Assembly: GCA_947484275.1 (NCBI GenBank)
Contig: CANKOY010000013.1
Coordinates: 1-64,000 of the forward strand
Origin: Planctomycetota bacterium
Lineage (GTDB): Bacteria; Planctomycetota; UBA1135; GCA-002686595
DNA: 64,000 nucleotides
Direction of reading: 5' to 3'
This document shows positions 34,964 to 43,652 of this stretch, piece after piece. The number at the start of each line of letters is the position of its first letter. Within the stretch, counting starts at the first letter, position 1. The notes under the pieces were generated by a model, which was not told the DNA's origin, ran no database searches, and worked only from the letters and a program-made list of their open reading frames with translations. A program made the translations under genes and the position numbers.

Positions 34964-36641
34964 AGCGTTCCCGATAGGACTCATTCTCGGGCGCAAGTTC
35001 AACGGCCAAGCCCAACAAAGCGGCAGCTTCCGGGACGAGCGCAACCTTCGGGCCACCGGTCACAGTGATGCTGCCCGAGTCCTCGCCGAAACTGAAGAAG
35101 TGGTCCTTGGCGAGCAGGTTGCCCATCTCGAAGCGGTAGTTGGCGTTCAGCGGGTCCAGCTCGATGGCCATGGATAGGTCGGCCATATTGGCGTCCGCCC
35201 CGCCCCCCTGGACTCGTGCGCTCCCGAAGCCCGACATGTTGCGCGCCTTGAAGCGAGCGTAGTAGGCCCGCGGGTCCTGAATGCCGCCCTCTATCGCTGC
35301 ATTGAGGTCGGAGAGAGCCAACTCGATGTTCTTCTCGGTCTGTTCGCGGGCCACCTTAGGGTCCTTGGCGTCGCTGAACGCTCCGCCCTGGACCACCATG
35401 AAGTAGGCGCGCTTGAAGCGCGCGGTGGGGCCCTCGATCGGCACGGCGGCGATGTACGCCTTCCATTCTTTCTCGAGGGTCTCTGTGTCCTTGACGCCCA
35501 GAGACTTCAGGAGCACGCGGCGGATCTCCGCGGGGGCCACCTGCTTGCCGGTGCCGCCCGCGAAACTTGCGTAGTTGATCGTCTCGAATTCAATGCCCTT
35601 GGCCAGCGTGTACAGGTCTTTGAAAAAGCGATCGAAGCCCTTCTTGTACTTCGGCGTTTGATTGAGGAAGTAGACGAAGGACCAAGCGTGGGCGTATTGG
35701 AACGCGTGGAACTCATCGCGAGTGATCTTGAACAGATCCTCGAGCTTGATGTCGTTCTTTTCCGCGATCGCCTGCTGCACGGTCAGCACGCGATCGGTTT
35801 GCAGTCGGCCGGGCGTGATCGTGAGCTTTTCGCGCTTGGGATCCTTGACGATCTCTGCCGAGCCAAAGTAGTCAGCGACACCTTCGTTGACCCAAATCTG
35901 CGGGACGTACTGGGGGTCGATCAGGAAGGTCAACAGGTGCGTGCATTCGTGCAAGCTGACCCAGTTGGAAATGTCGGCCTCGGCGTAGTCGTGATAGAAG
36001 TTCAGGCTCTTGTCGTTCGGGCTGAAGAAGCCTGCGACACCGGCGGGGACCTCGCCGTAACGCTGAAACTCTCTGCGATTCTTGTAGATGTTTACCGCCA
36101 TCTTCATGCGCCGCAACGACGGGCTGGGACTGATCCCAAAACGGTCGTCCATCAGCGAGTAGTAGCCCTCCAGCAAGGTCGCGTAGTACTCGAGCAACTC
36201 CGGCGACGAGTTCGTGCGGATGGCGAAGTGCGCAGTTTCCTTCGTCCAGCCATTTTCAAATTCCGCGTGGGCGGCCATCTCTTCCGTGCGCTTCATGGTT
36301 TTCGCGTGTTCGTCGGCCAGCTTGTTCTCGTAGGCTGACTTGGACATCCACGCGCCGCCGTACTTGATGAAGCCCTTCTCCAGGTTGGCGCGCTCGGTCT
36401 CGTCCTGGGGGACGTAGTCCGACATGTCGCCCTCGACTTCGACCGCTTTCAACGCCTTCTTGTCGGTCAGGATGATCTCGCCGTGCTCGAAGGTCAGCCG
36501 GTAGCCCTCACCAAGCACGCGCGCCTTCTTGACATTGATGATTCGACCGTCCGTGGTCACCAAGCGGTCGGCGGATGCGACGCTGGCAACCGCTAGGAGC
36601 AGGGGGAGGCACGCCAGCGCGCGGCGAAGGGTCCAGTGCAT
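34938..36641 (-). CDS. Secreted gluzincin-type metallopeptidase with TPR tail (DUF1570-like)
   Basis: 567 residues. The ATG has AGGAG 6 bases upstream and gives a signal peptide ending near SVASA. The early part (residues 20-60) resembles a small beta module (GRIINVKKARVLGEGYRLTF). The zinc motif is HECTH at about residue 232, with the third ligand in WVNEGVADYFG about 20 residues later, the gluzincin arrangement used by DUF1570 proteins. After about residue 400 the sequence is helical and TPR-like. It sits 8 bp after a paralogous peptidase and overlaps the downstream lipoprotein gene. The substrate is unknown. Confidence 0.87.
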   Translation of the reverse strand: MHWTLRRALACLPLLLAVASVASADRLVTTDGRIINVKKARVLGEGYRLTFEHGEIILTDKKALKAVEVEGDMSDYVPQDETERANLEKGFIKYGGAWMSKSAYENKLADEHAKTMKRTEEMAAHAEFENGWTKETAHFAIRTNSSPELLEYYATLLEGYYSLMDDRFGISPSPSLRRMKMAVNIYKNRREFQRYGEVPAGVAGFFSPNDKSLNFYHDYAEADISNWVSLHECTHLLTFLIDPQYVPQIWVNEGVADYFGSAEIVKDPKREKLTITPGRLQTDRVLTVQQAIAEKNDIKLEDLFKITRDEFHAFQYAHAWSFVYFLNQTPKYKKGFDRFFKDLYTLAKGIEFETINYASFAGGTGKQVAPAEIRRVLLKSLGVKDTETLEKEWKAYIAAVPIEGPTARFKRAYFMVVQGGAFSDAKDPKVAREQTEKNIELALSDLNAAIEGGIQDPRAYYARFKARNMSGFGSARVQGGGADANMADLSMAIELDPLNANYRFEMGNLLAKDHFFSFGEDSGSITVTGGPKVALVPEAAALLGLAVELAPENESYRERYAKYVETN

Positions 36642-36649
36642 TTGTGCTC

Positions 36650-38368
36650 CTAAATGGCGAGTGTGTATTCGATCCATGCCGCTTCCAACTCGTCGAAATC
36701 AACGCCGGAAAAGGCCTGATCCACGGCCTTGTCGAGATCATCGGTGAGGACCAGCGTCTTCAGGTACTCATCGAGGATCGGCGTCCAGGCCTTGTTCCAA
36801 CCGCGCGCGTTCTTCGAGCCGGTGCGCAAGAACCAGATGAACGACCAACCCTGGGCGTAATTCTGTCCGCCGCTGAGGCCGTGCTTGTTGCCGCCGTAGT
36901 ACTCGCCCTGGGTGTAGCGCACCAGTTCCTTGAGCGGAATGAACGTCTGCTTCCCGCTGCTGCGTTGGCGCAGGGCCTCTTTGATGGTCTGGATGCGCCA
37001 GTCGAATGGCTTCAATTCGAAGCGGCTGTTTTTCAGCTGATATCCAGCATAGAAATCGCCCGTGCCTTCGTTGTACCAGGAGTGCGGCGCGAGGTTCCCG
37101 AAGAAGTAGTAGATGTACTGGTGGAACGCTTCGTGGTTCATCGTCGCCCAGGTGTTGCGTCGTCCACCCTGGGCCTTGTCGTCGTAGATCACCAGTTCCT
37201 GCTGACCGGAACTCCAGTAGCCAGCGGAGCCCGGGGGGCCGCCGTAGCTCGTGTACTGCGATTCGTTTTGCACCACGCGCACTACGCTGCAGCGCGATTG
37301 TTCCAGGGCCGTGGCGCCGCGCGCTGAAGTGCGACCGGGGACGCCATCTTCCTCGGGCTCTTCCTCTTCATCCTCTTCCCCATCCTCGGGTGACTTTGGA
37401 GTGCCACTTGCGGCTTCCTCGGCCTTGCGTTTGGCCCGCGCCTCATCGCGAAGTCGCTTCAGTTCGAGCACCGTTTCCGGCGGATAGGTCTCTTCGTAGC
37501 TCGATCGGATCGCCTCGAGCCGAATCATCATCTCGTCGAGGAACTCCTTGTCGGTGTTGTTGGAGATAATGAAGTAGTTCGGCGTCTCGTACAGGGCCCA
37601 GCCCGGCTGTTGGCGCATCAGGGCGTCGAGTTCCGCGCGCTTTCGAGAGCGCAGCGGGCTGTCCCCGGGCCGCGCATCAGCGGCGCTGATCGCCTTTAAT
37701 TCGATGGGCTTCAAGCTGCGCCCCATGGTGTTGAAGGCACCCTCGAATTTTTGCCACTTCTTGTGGTCGCCTGGACCGTTTGCGATCAGGGCCACTTCGA
37801 GGTTGTCGCTCAGCTTGTACTCGGCGACATACAACCGCAGCTCAACGCCGTCCTTCGTGAGTTCGTAGATGGAGGAATTCGCAGTGATCCCCTGGATGGA
37901 GATCGGGCCGCTCTCCTTCTCGTTGCGCTTCCAGTTGCCCGAAACTTCGATTTCGTTGCCCTTGATGAACGCCTGAACGTCCTTGTAGCCCGGAGACTCA
38001 AAGCGCCGCTCGTCGGGCTTGGGCGCGCCATCCGAGGGCTTCTTGCGCCTGTCAAACTTCACCAGCCAGACGTGGTAAGCAAAGTAGTAGCCGTTCTTGA
38101 GATCGATGCCCTTGTCGCCCTTCGGGTCGTACTTGCCGATCAGGTTCTTGTCCCCCGGCTGAGGCGGGATGAACTGCCAGTCCTTCGGAACCTTGATCTT
38201 GAAACCGAGGTCCTGCTCGTCGTTGTAGTACTCGAAGGCCTTGGGGGCCTGCGCCCAGACGGGGGCGGCGAGGAAAGCCGCACAGCCGGCCAAGAGGAGC
38301 AAGCCCATCGCCCGGGCGGCACTGCGGCGGGCGCCATGCAAGGGAAGCGCGAACGGGGATCGGATCAT
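36650..38368 (-). CDS. Secreted gluzincin-type metallopeptidase (DUF1570-like), first of a tandem pair
   Basis: 572 residues. The ATG has GGAG 6 bases upstream; the signal peptide includes MGLLLLAGCAAFLAAPVWAQ. Residues about 45-210 form a beta-rich domain of the kind used for membrane or surface proteins (DLGFKIKVPKDWQFIPPQ). An Asp/Glu-rich linker (about 320-345) separates it from the peptidase domain, with HEAFHQ at about residue 412 and WYNEGTGDFYAGY about 20 residues later. The next gene is a paralogue 8 bp downstream with a different N-terminal half, so the pair share a catalytic module but differ in their partner domain. Divergent from the large carboxypeptidase-regulatory protein. Confidence 0.87.
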   Translation of the reverse strand: MIRSPFALPLHGARRSAARAMGLLLLAGCAAFLAAPVWAQAPKAFEYYNDEQDLGFKIKVPKDWQFIPPQPGDKNLIGKYDPKGDKGIDLKNGYYFAYHVWLVKFDRRKKPSDGAPKPDERRFESPGYKDVQAFIKGNEIEVSGNWKRNEKESGPISIQGITANSSIYELTKDGVELRLYVAEYKLSDNLEVALIANGPGDHKKWQKFEGAFNTMGRSLKPIELKAISAADARPGDSPLRSRKRAELDALMRQQPGWALYETPNYFIISNNTDKEFLDEMMIRLEAIRSSYEETYPPETVLELKRLRDEARAKRKAEEAASGTPKSPEDGEEDEEEEPEEDGVPGRTSARGATALEQSRCSVVRVVQNESQYTSYGGPPGSAGYWSSGQQELVIYDDKAQGGRRNTWATMNHEAFHQYIYYFFGNLAPHSWYNEGTGDFYAGYQLKNSRFELKPFDWRIQTIKEALRQRSSGKQTFIPLKELVRYTQGEYYGGNKHGLSGGQNYAQGWSFIWFLRTGSKNARGWNKAWTPILDEYLKTLVLTDDLDKAVDQAFSGVDFDELEAAWIEYTLAI

Positions 38369-38707
38369 GGTTTTCTCCAGCGGTATCGCTCGGAAACCAG
38401 GGCGAACGACAGCAAGGGCGAGGCGGACCTGGGTCGCGGAGCGGCGAGCCGCAGGCGATCAGAGCATGGACCAACGGCGCCGCGCAAGCCGAGTTTGGCC
38501 CCAACACGTTCAGGGACTGTACTTTCTACGAATTCTTTCAGAGACCGCCAACGGTGTTCTCCCGGAAGGCGTAGGAACGGTTGCGTCGCGCGGATCCACG
38601 GGCGGCGTGCCACCTCGCGTTGCGAGTCAAGCACGGAAGGCGAGCTTGGGCTCGGTAACCTGCGACACTGCGCGCGAGAACCACAGAAAGCACAAGAGAG
38701 AGATTTC
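38369..38707. other. 339-bp divergent intergenic region
   Basis: No RNA gene or supported ORF. An AT-richer patch at about 38516-38538 includes TGTACTTT (plus strand TAnnnT) and, on the minus strand, TACAGT; either could be a -10 box for one of the divergent genes. The long frame that stays open upstream of 38708 is non-coding in character. Confidence 0.35.
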
Positions 38708-41700
38708 ATGCGCCCCACACTCGTCCTCGTTGCCCTCCTGCTTGCCTTGGCGTTGGGCACAACCCTGTACTTCTCCCTGGGCGGGACGACCCCGCCCCCG
38801 GTCATCGACGCCGCGCCGCCAGGTATGCCGGCCACCGACGCAGCACCCGTTGCGAAGGAGAGTGCGCTTCAGATACCGAGCGCGTCTGGCGACAGCGGGG
38901 AAGTGGCGCGGACCGAGCGCACGAACATCGCCGCGCCCGCACCTGTCGCGACGCCGACTGAAAAGTCCGCGGCGGGATGCACAGTGGTGGGGCGCCTCGT
39001 GGACAGCGCCGGTCTTCCCGTGGCCGCCGCCGAAGTGCGCGCGCGCCGCGGAGACTTTGGATTCGACGATTACGAGACCCTGGGATCTTCGGAACGCAAG
39101 GCTGATCCCCTGCGTGTTGTCACCGACGCCAGTGGCAATTTCGCGATCCCGGCCGTCAAGCCCGGCAGCGTGCGCGTCAGTGTTCGCGCCCCCGGCTTCG
39201 TGCCGCTCAACAAGTCGGGCATCGGCGTGCCCGCGGCAGCGCGCCTCGACCTTGGGGAACTTGTCCTGGAGGCGAGCGTGATCCTCGAGGGCCGCGTCGT
39301 CAATTCCCGCGGCATTGGCGTCGGCGGCGCTCGCCTGACGCGCTCGAGCCCGGATGGCCTGGTCACCTTCGATCTGTCCTCCGACAGCGAGACGGGGCCG
39401 CCGCCCCTGGCCATCACGAGCGCGGACGGGAGTTTCAGGATCGATCAACTCGCCAGCGGACCCTGGCGCCTGCGCGTCGCCAGTGAAGAGCACCCCGACA
39501 AGTTGGAAACCGGCCTGACCAAGCGCCCGGGAGAGCGGGTTCCCGGGTTGTCGTTCGTTCTCGAGGACGGCTTTCAAATCGCCGGCCGGGTCGGCGGAGT
39601 TCCGGCGGAAGAAATCGCCAGAGTTTCCGTCGCGGCCATGCCGGCCACGGCCTCCAACGACATGTTCTTCTTCGGCCACGGCGATGAATCTGGCTCCAGC
39701 GAAAATCGACGCCGGGCGACGCTGGCTTCGGACGGCACGTTCGTCGTGAAGGGGCTGCGCAGTGGGAGCTACCACGTGCAGGCGCGGGTCACGGACGATG
39801 GCGACGCCTTCTGGCCCCGCAGCGCATCGGAGCGCGTCGAAGCCAAGAGCGGCGACCGCGGCGTAGTGATCGATTGGCAGCCGGGTTCGTCGCTGACGTT
39901 CCGGGTCGTCGATGCCCAGTCGCAGGCGCCAATTGAGCGCCTCGATGTTTCGGCGCGCACGCGCGGATCCATGGCCTTCTTCGACGCGGGCGCGGGCGGC
40001 GCGCGCGACTACCCCGAGGGGCTCGTGCAACTGGACGACCTGCGTCCGCGCGACGCCAACGATCGCGCGACTTTGGAGATTTCCGCCACGGGCTATCGCA
40101 GCTTGAAGATGGAGCGCCTGGCGCTCAATCGCGGCGCCAAAACCGATCTTGGCGTGCTCGAACTCGAGCGCGCCACCACCGTGGATGTGCGCGTCGTCGA
40201 CGGCACGCACCGCGGCGCTATCGCAAAGGCGCGCGTGGCCTTGACTCTCGTCCAGGAGAACCCAGGGTCGGGGAACTTCCGCGCCGGGGGGCGAATGATC
40301 CGGGCCAGCAATGATGGCGGCGAGATCAGCTACGACGACGGCGACTCGAGCACGGCGCGAACCGATGTCGATGGGCTCGCCAGGCTCAACAGCACGCCGG
40401 GACGCAAAGGCAAGGTCACGGTCAGCGCCGACGGCTATGCGCCCTTCACCAGCGAAGTCTTCGACATGCCCGAAGATCGCAACGTCGAGCATTTGATCGC
40501 GCTCGATCAGGGCGGTTCCGTGGAAATCACGCTGCTCTCCGCCGAGGGGGAACCAGTTTCCGGCGCGCGCATCGAACATCGCGGCCCCGAAGCCGACAGC
40601 GGGCCCTTCGGAGATCCGTTCGCCCGCGGCAAAGGCGCCGCCACGGACGCGGCCGGTCAGGTGACAATCAACAACCTCGCCCCAGGCAGCCATCGCTTCC
40701 GCCCTGCCAAGTCCGGCGGCGGGCAGATGGGGGAGGGCATGGCGTTTTCGTTGATCGGCCAGGATTCGGAGGGCCACGACTGGAGCGAAGTGGAGGTGCT
40801 GCGCGGCGCCACCGCGTCCCTGGTCCTGCACCAACCGCAGACTACCGAGGTCAAGGGAGTCGTGCGCGAGGCGGGCAGTGCGCTTGCCGGAGCCAATTTG
40901 TCCCTGCGCAAGAGTGGCGGCGAAAGGATGTTCGAGGGCATGGAGGACATGCCATTCGGCGGCGGAGGAGCGCGCGCGAAATCCGACGGCGAGGGTCGCT
41001 ACAGCTTCGAGCGCGTCGAGCCGGGGAGCTACGAGTTGACCGTGCGCCACGCCAACCGCGCCATGCCCGCGCGCTTCTCAGTGGAGGTCGATGAGACTGG
41101 ACTCGAGTACGACGTGTCCTTGGCGATCTCGATCATCGAGGGCCGCGTGCTCGACTCGCAGAACCAACCCGTGGTCGGAGCCAAAGTCTGGGCCGAACGC
41201 AAGCGCGCCGAGGGCGCTGGACGTGAGATGCGTGCGATCAGCATCGTGGCCGAAGCGGGCGATGGGGAAGGGATGGTCTTCGACTCCAGCGCTGGCATGG
41301 GGCAATCGCGGGCCAAAACCGACGAAACCGGGCGCTACAGCCTGCGCGGCGTGGAGAGCGACGTCGATCTCGAGGTTCGCGTCGAGGCCAAGGGCTGTGA
41401 GCCCACCCGCTCCGAGCCGGTGAGCGTCGCCCTGGGGCAGACCCGCGGTGGTGTCGACGTGACGGTGAGTCCCGCGGGGGAAATCAAAGCCAAGCTCGTG
41501 TCCGCCTCGGGGAAACCAGCGGGCCCTTGCTTGGTCCACGCGGAATTCCTGGACCCCCTCCCGGCCGGCAAGACCGCTCCGCCCCAGACTGAATTTGCCC
41601 AGGGCGGATCCGTGACCTTGAAGGGCCTGCGGCCCGGCCGTTGGAAGTTGCGCGCCGACCCGGCGGAGTACTTCGGGCCCGGCGAGGGTGGCAGCACGAG

Positions 41701-41767
41701 CGGAGAATCGCGCGAGGTCTTGGTGGTTGCCGGGGAGACGGCGCAGGTTGAATTGCCGACCCCCTGA
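38708..41767 (+). CDS. Large membrane-anchored protein with repeated carboxypeptidase-regulatory-like domains
   Basis: 1019 residues from ATG 38708, which has GAGAG 6 bases upstream. One N-terminal membrane segment (VLVALLLALALGTTLYF) anchors it, a Pro/Ala linker follows to about residue 90, and then the protein is a chain of about eight or nine beta-sandwich modules recognised by G-R-(L/V)-x-D-x-x-G-x-P-V-x-(G/A)-A and, later, TDxxGxFxIxxLxPGxxRLRV patterns (for example at about residues 95, 195, 300 and 810). These CarboxypepD_reg modules bind or space out surface proteins; no enzyme domain is seen. A strong hairpin follows the stop. Confidence 0.85.
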   Translation: MRPTLVLVALLLALALGTTLYFSLGGTTPPPVIDAAPPGMPATDAAPVAKESALQIPSASGDSGEVARTERTNIAAPAPVATPTEKSAAGCTVVGRLVDSAGLPVAAAEVRARRGDFGFDDYETLGSSERKADPLRVVTDASGNFAIPAVKPGSVRVSVRAPGFVPLNKSGIGVPAAARLDLGELVLEASVILEGRVVNSRGIGVGGARLTRSSPDGLVTFDLSSDSETGPPPLAITSADGSFRIDQLASGPWRLRVASEEHPDKLETGLTKRPGERVPGLSFVLEDGFQIAGRVGGVPAEEIARVSVAAMPATASNDMFFFGHGDESGSSENRRRATLASDGTFVVKGLRSGSYHVQARVTDDGDAFWPRSASERVEAKSGDRGVVIDWQPGSSLTFRVVDAQSQAPIERLDVSARTRGSMAFFDAGAGGARDYPEGLVQLDDLRPRDANDRATLEISATGYRSLKMERLALNRGAKTDLGVLELERATTVDVRVVDGTHRGAIAKARVALTLVQENPGSGNFRAGGRMIRASNDGGEISYDDGDSSTARTDVDGLARLNSTPGRKGKVTVSADGYAPFTSEVFDMPEDRNVEHLIALDQGGSVEITLLSAEGEPVSGARIEHRGPEADSGPFGDPFARGKGAATDAAGQVTINNLAPGSHRFRPAKSGGGQMGEGMAFSLIGQDSEGHDWSEVEVLRGATASLVLHQPQTTEVKGVVREAGSALAGANLSLRKSGGERMFEGMEDMPFGGGGARAKSDGEGRYSFERVEPGSYELTVRHANRAMPARFSVEVDETGLEYDVSLAISIIEGRVLDSQNQPVVGAKVWAERKRAEGAGREMRAISIVAEAGDGEGMVFDSSAGMGQSRAKTDETGRYSLRGVESDVDLEVRVEAKGCEPTRSEPVSVALGQTRGGVDVTVSPAGEIKAKLVSASGKPAGPCLVHAEFLDPLPAGKTAPPQTEFAQGGSVTLKGLRPGRWKLRADPAEYFGPGEGGSTSGESREVLVVAGETAQVELPTP

Positions 41768-41788
41768 GAGATTGCCGAAGTGCATCGA

Positions 41789-41819
41789 GCGCGCGCCGCC
41801 GAAGGTCAGCGGCGCGCGC
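41789..41819 (+). terminator. Strong GC hairpin after the large repeat protein
   Basis: A perfect 11-bp stem (GCGCGCGCCGC pairing with GCGGCGCGCGC) with a 9-base loop, 21 bp after the stop. The bases that follow (CCATTCTC) are not a real T-tract, so it may work with Rho or as an mRNA 3' end protector. Confidence 0.5.
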
Positions 41820-41852
41820 CCATTCTCGCGAGGAATCGCGCGCAGTCGACGC

Positions 41853-41858
41853 TAGAAT
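41853..41858 (+). promoter_or_regulatory. Possible -10 box (TAGAAT) for the HAD gene
   Basis: GCTAGAAT is the best TAnnnT match in the gap. It lies 27 bases before the ATG, so a short leader of about 20 bases would result. No convincing -35 box. Confidence 0.35.
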
Positions 41859-41885
41859 TCGCGGCCCGCGATTGCGCGGAAGCCC

Positions 41886-42722
41886 ATGGTTCGCAACTAC
41901 GACGCGCTACTGCTTGACCTCGACGGCACGCTCGTGGCGGACGATGGCACGATCCATCCGCGCACGCTCGCTGCCCTCCGGGCCGCCTCCACCTCAGGCG
42001 TGCGTGTCATGGTCGCGACGGGCCGCAGCGAACTTGCCACCGATCCGGTGCTGCGCACACTGGACCTGGACTCACCCGCCGTGGTGTTCAATGGCGCGGC
42101 GCTGTGGTGCGGGCGGACGCAGCGTTTCCTCGAGGAGCGCGTGCTGTCGGAGCGCACCCTGGGCCGAGTCCTCGACTACGGCACGGCGCATGGACTTCTG
42201 ACGGTGGTCATGTGCGCCGGGCGCAAGTACGCCCTTGCGCCGCGCAATGAAGTCGAACGACTCGCGCTGCACGACATGACGGGCCTGGAATTCAGCGAGC
42301 CCCAGGCACTGCGGCGGCACCGCGCGATCCGCGTCACGCTGTTCTCCAGTCGCCAGCCGACTTCGGATGTGTTCGCGGAAGACGTTCGGCGCGCCATCGA
42401 TCAGCCGAATTACATGACGCACTTTCCGCTCAACCTCTTGGCGCATCATCGAGCCAGCGAACTGCTGGTGGTGGACCTGCATCCGCCCTGCTGCGGCAAG
42501 GGCGAGGCCTTGCGCGTGCTCGAGGAGCGCTTCGGGATTCCGCGCCAGCGCGTGGTCGCTATCGGCGATGCATCGAACGACGTCGACATGTTCACGCGCG
42601 CCGGACTGGCTGTGGCCATGGGCAATGCGATGCCAGAAGCCCTGGCCACGGCGTCGCGTGTGATCGGCCACAACGACACCGACACGATCGGGGCCCTAGT
42701 CGAAGAGTTGTTCCTCGACTGA
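41886..42722 (+). CDS. Cof-type HAD-superfamily hydrolase
   Basis: 278 residues, typical for the subfamily. Motif I is LDLDGTLV (Asp 10 and 12 region), motif II is VMVATGRSE, the Lys of motif III lies in CCGKGEALRVL, and motif IV is GDASNDVDM. A C2-type cap of about 110 residues lies between motifs II and III. Members are cytoplasmic Mg-dependent phosphatases for sugar or cofactor phosphates; the substrate cannot be read from sequence. It converges on fmdB with only 7 bp between the stops. Confidence 0.93.
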   Translation: MVRNYDALLLDLDGTLVADDGTIHPRTLAALRAASTSGVRVMVATGRSELATDPVLRTLDLDSPAVVFNGAALWCGRTQRFLEERVLSERTLGRVLDYGTAHGLLTVVMCAGRKYALAPRNEVERLALHDMTGLEFSEPQALRRHRAIRVTLFSSRQPTSDVFAEDVRRAIDQPNYMTHFPLNLLAHHRASELLVVDLHPPCCGKGEALRVLEERFGIPRQRVVAIGDASNDVDMFTRAGLAVAMGNAMPEALATASRVIGHNDTDTIGALVEELFLD

Positions 42723-42729
42723 GCGAGGG

Positions 42730-43047
42730 TCAGTCGGACTTCTTCGAGTCCGATTTGGGACTCTTCTCACTTGGGGCCGTTTTGGCCGAGTCCGACTTGC
42801 CACTCTCCGCGGGTTTGGTCGATTCGCCGCCGGAGTCCTTCTTCGCGCCCTCCGTGTATGAACTGGAGCGGTAGTCGGTTTGGTAGAAGCCCGAGCCCTT
42901 GAACAGAATTGCGGCGCCGCTGCCGATCTGCCTTTGCAGCTTCGACTTCTTGCACTTCGGACACTTCTTCTTTGGGGACTCGGTCATCGGTTGGAAAATT
43001 TCCAACCGGTGGGCGCAGGCTTGGCAAACGTAGTCGTAGGTGGGCAT
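42730..43047 (-). CDS. FmdB-family zinc-ribbon protein
   Basis: 105 residues. The N-terminal zinc ribbon has CxxC pairs in YVCQACAHRLE and KKKCPKCKKSKL, and the GSGAAILFKGSGFYQTDYR block is characteristic of FmdB-like proteins. The last 45 residues are Ser/Lys/Asp-rich and disordered. The family is regulatory or of unknown function. Its ATG overlaps the TAA of grpE by one base (TAATG), so it is the last gene of the dnaJ-grpE-fmdB unit. Confidence 0.92.
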   Translation of the reverse strand: MPTYDYVCQACAHRLEIFQPMTESPKKKCPKCKKSKLQRQIGSGAAILFKGSGFYQTDYRSSSYTEGAKKDSGGESTKPAESGKSDSAKTAPSEKSPKSDSKKSD

Positions 43048-43652
43048 TAGGAGGCCTCCTCGGACTGCGGGGCAGGCGGGACGTTCTGAGCAGCGCTGGC
43101 CACCAGCACATGGGCCGGGCGCAGCACGAACTCGCCCCAGGAATAGCCTTGGCGCACGACTTCGATGATCGTATCAGGCTCGCGACCCGGGGAAGGAACA
43201 CTTGCCACGGCCTGGTGCAGGGCGGGATCGAAGCGATCGCCGGGCTTCAGTTCGGACATGGGCTGGACGCCTGCATTGGCGAGGGTGCGCTTCAGCTCGG
43301 CGCGGGTCATTTCGACGCCGCGGGCCAGGGCCTGGGCTGCATCGCCGCTGCGCGGGGCCATGAGCGCAAGGTCCAGTTGATCGATGGCCAGGAGCATGCC
43401 CTCCAAGATGCTCTGCTGCGAGCGGCGCACCGCTGCGTCGATGTCCGACATTGTGCGGCGCCGGAGGTTCTGAAAATCCGCCTGGGCCCGCTGCCAGCGC
43501 GCTAGGTAGTCGTCGCGCTCGCGCGTCAATTCGGCGAGCGCAGCTTCCTTGGCATCGCGTTCCACGGCGTCAGCGGATCCCTCGGTCCCTTGGCCCTTGG
43601 CGTCCTCGCCGCGCTCCTCGTCTCGTTTCATGTTCTTGTGGAAGAAGCTCAT
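43047..43652 (-). CDS. grpE: Nucleotide exchange factor GrpE
   Basis: 201 residues. A charged N-terminus (about 35 residues) precedes a long coiled-coil helix (AALAELTRERDDYLARWQRA) and the C-terminal beta wing with GDRFDPALHQAVASVPS and VRQGYSWGEFVLRPAHVLVA, the family signature. GrpE dimers release ADP from DnaK. The ATG overlaps the dnaJ stop (ATGA). dnaK itself is not in the window. Confidence 0.95.
   Translation of the reverse strand: MSFFHKNMKRDEERGEDAKGQGTEGSADAVERDAKEAALAELTRERDDYLARWQRAQADFQNLRRRTMSDIDAAVRRSQQSILEGMLLAIDQLDLALMAPRSGDAAQALARGVEMTRAELKRTLANAGVQPMSELKPGDRFDPALHQAVASVPSPGREPDTIIEVVRQGYSWGEFVLRPAHVLVASAAQNVPPAPQSEEAS

Noticed and set aside
37751-38707. Long open 5' extension of the 1019-residue protein
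   Set aside because: It lies antisense to the secreted peptidase and across the divergent promoter gap; a signal-anchor with a ribosome-binding site starts at 38708.
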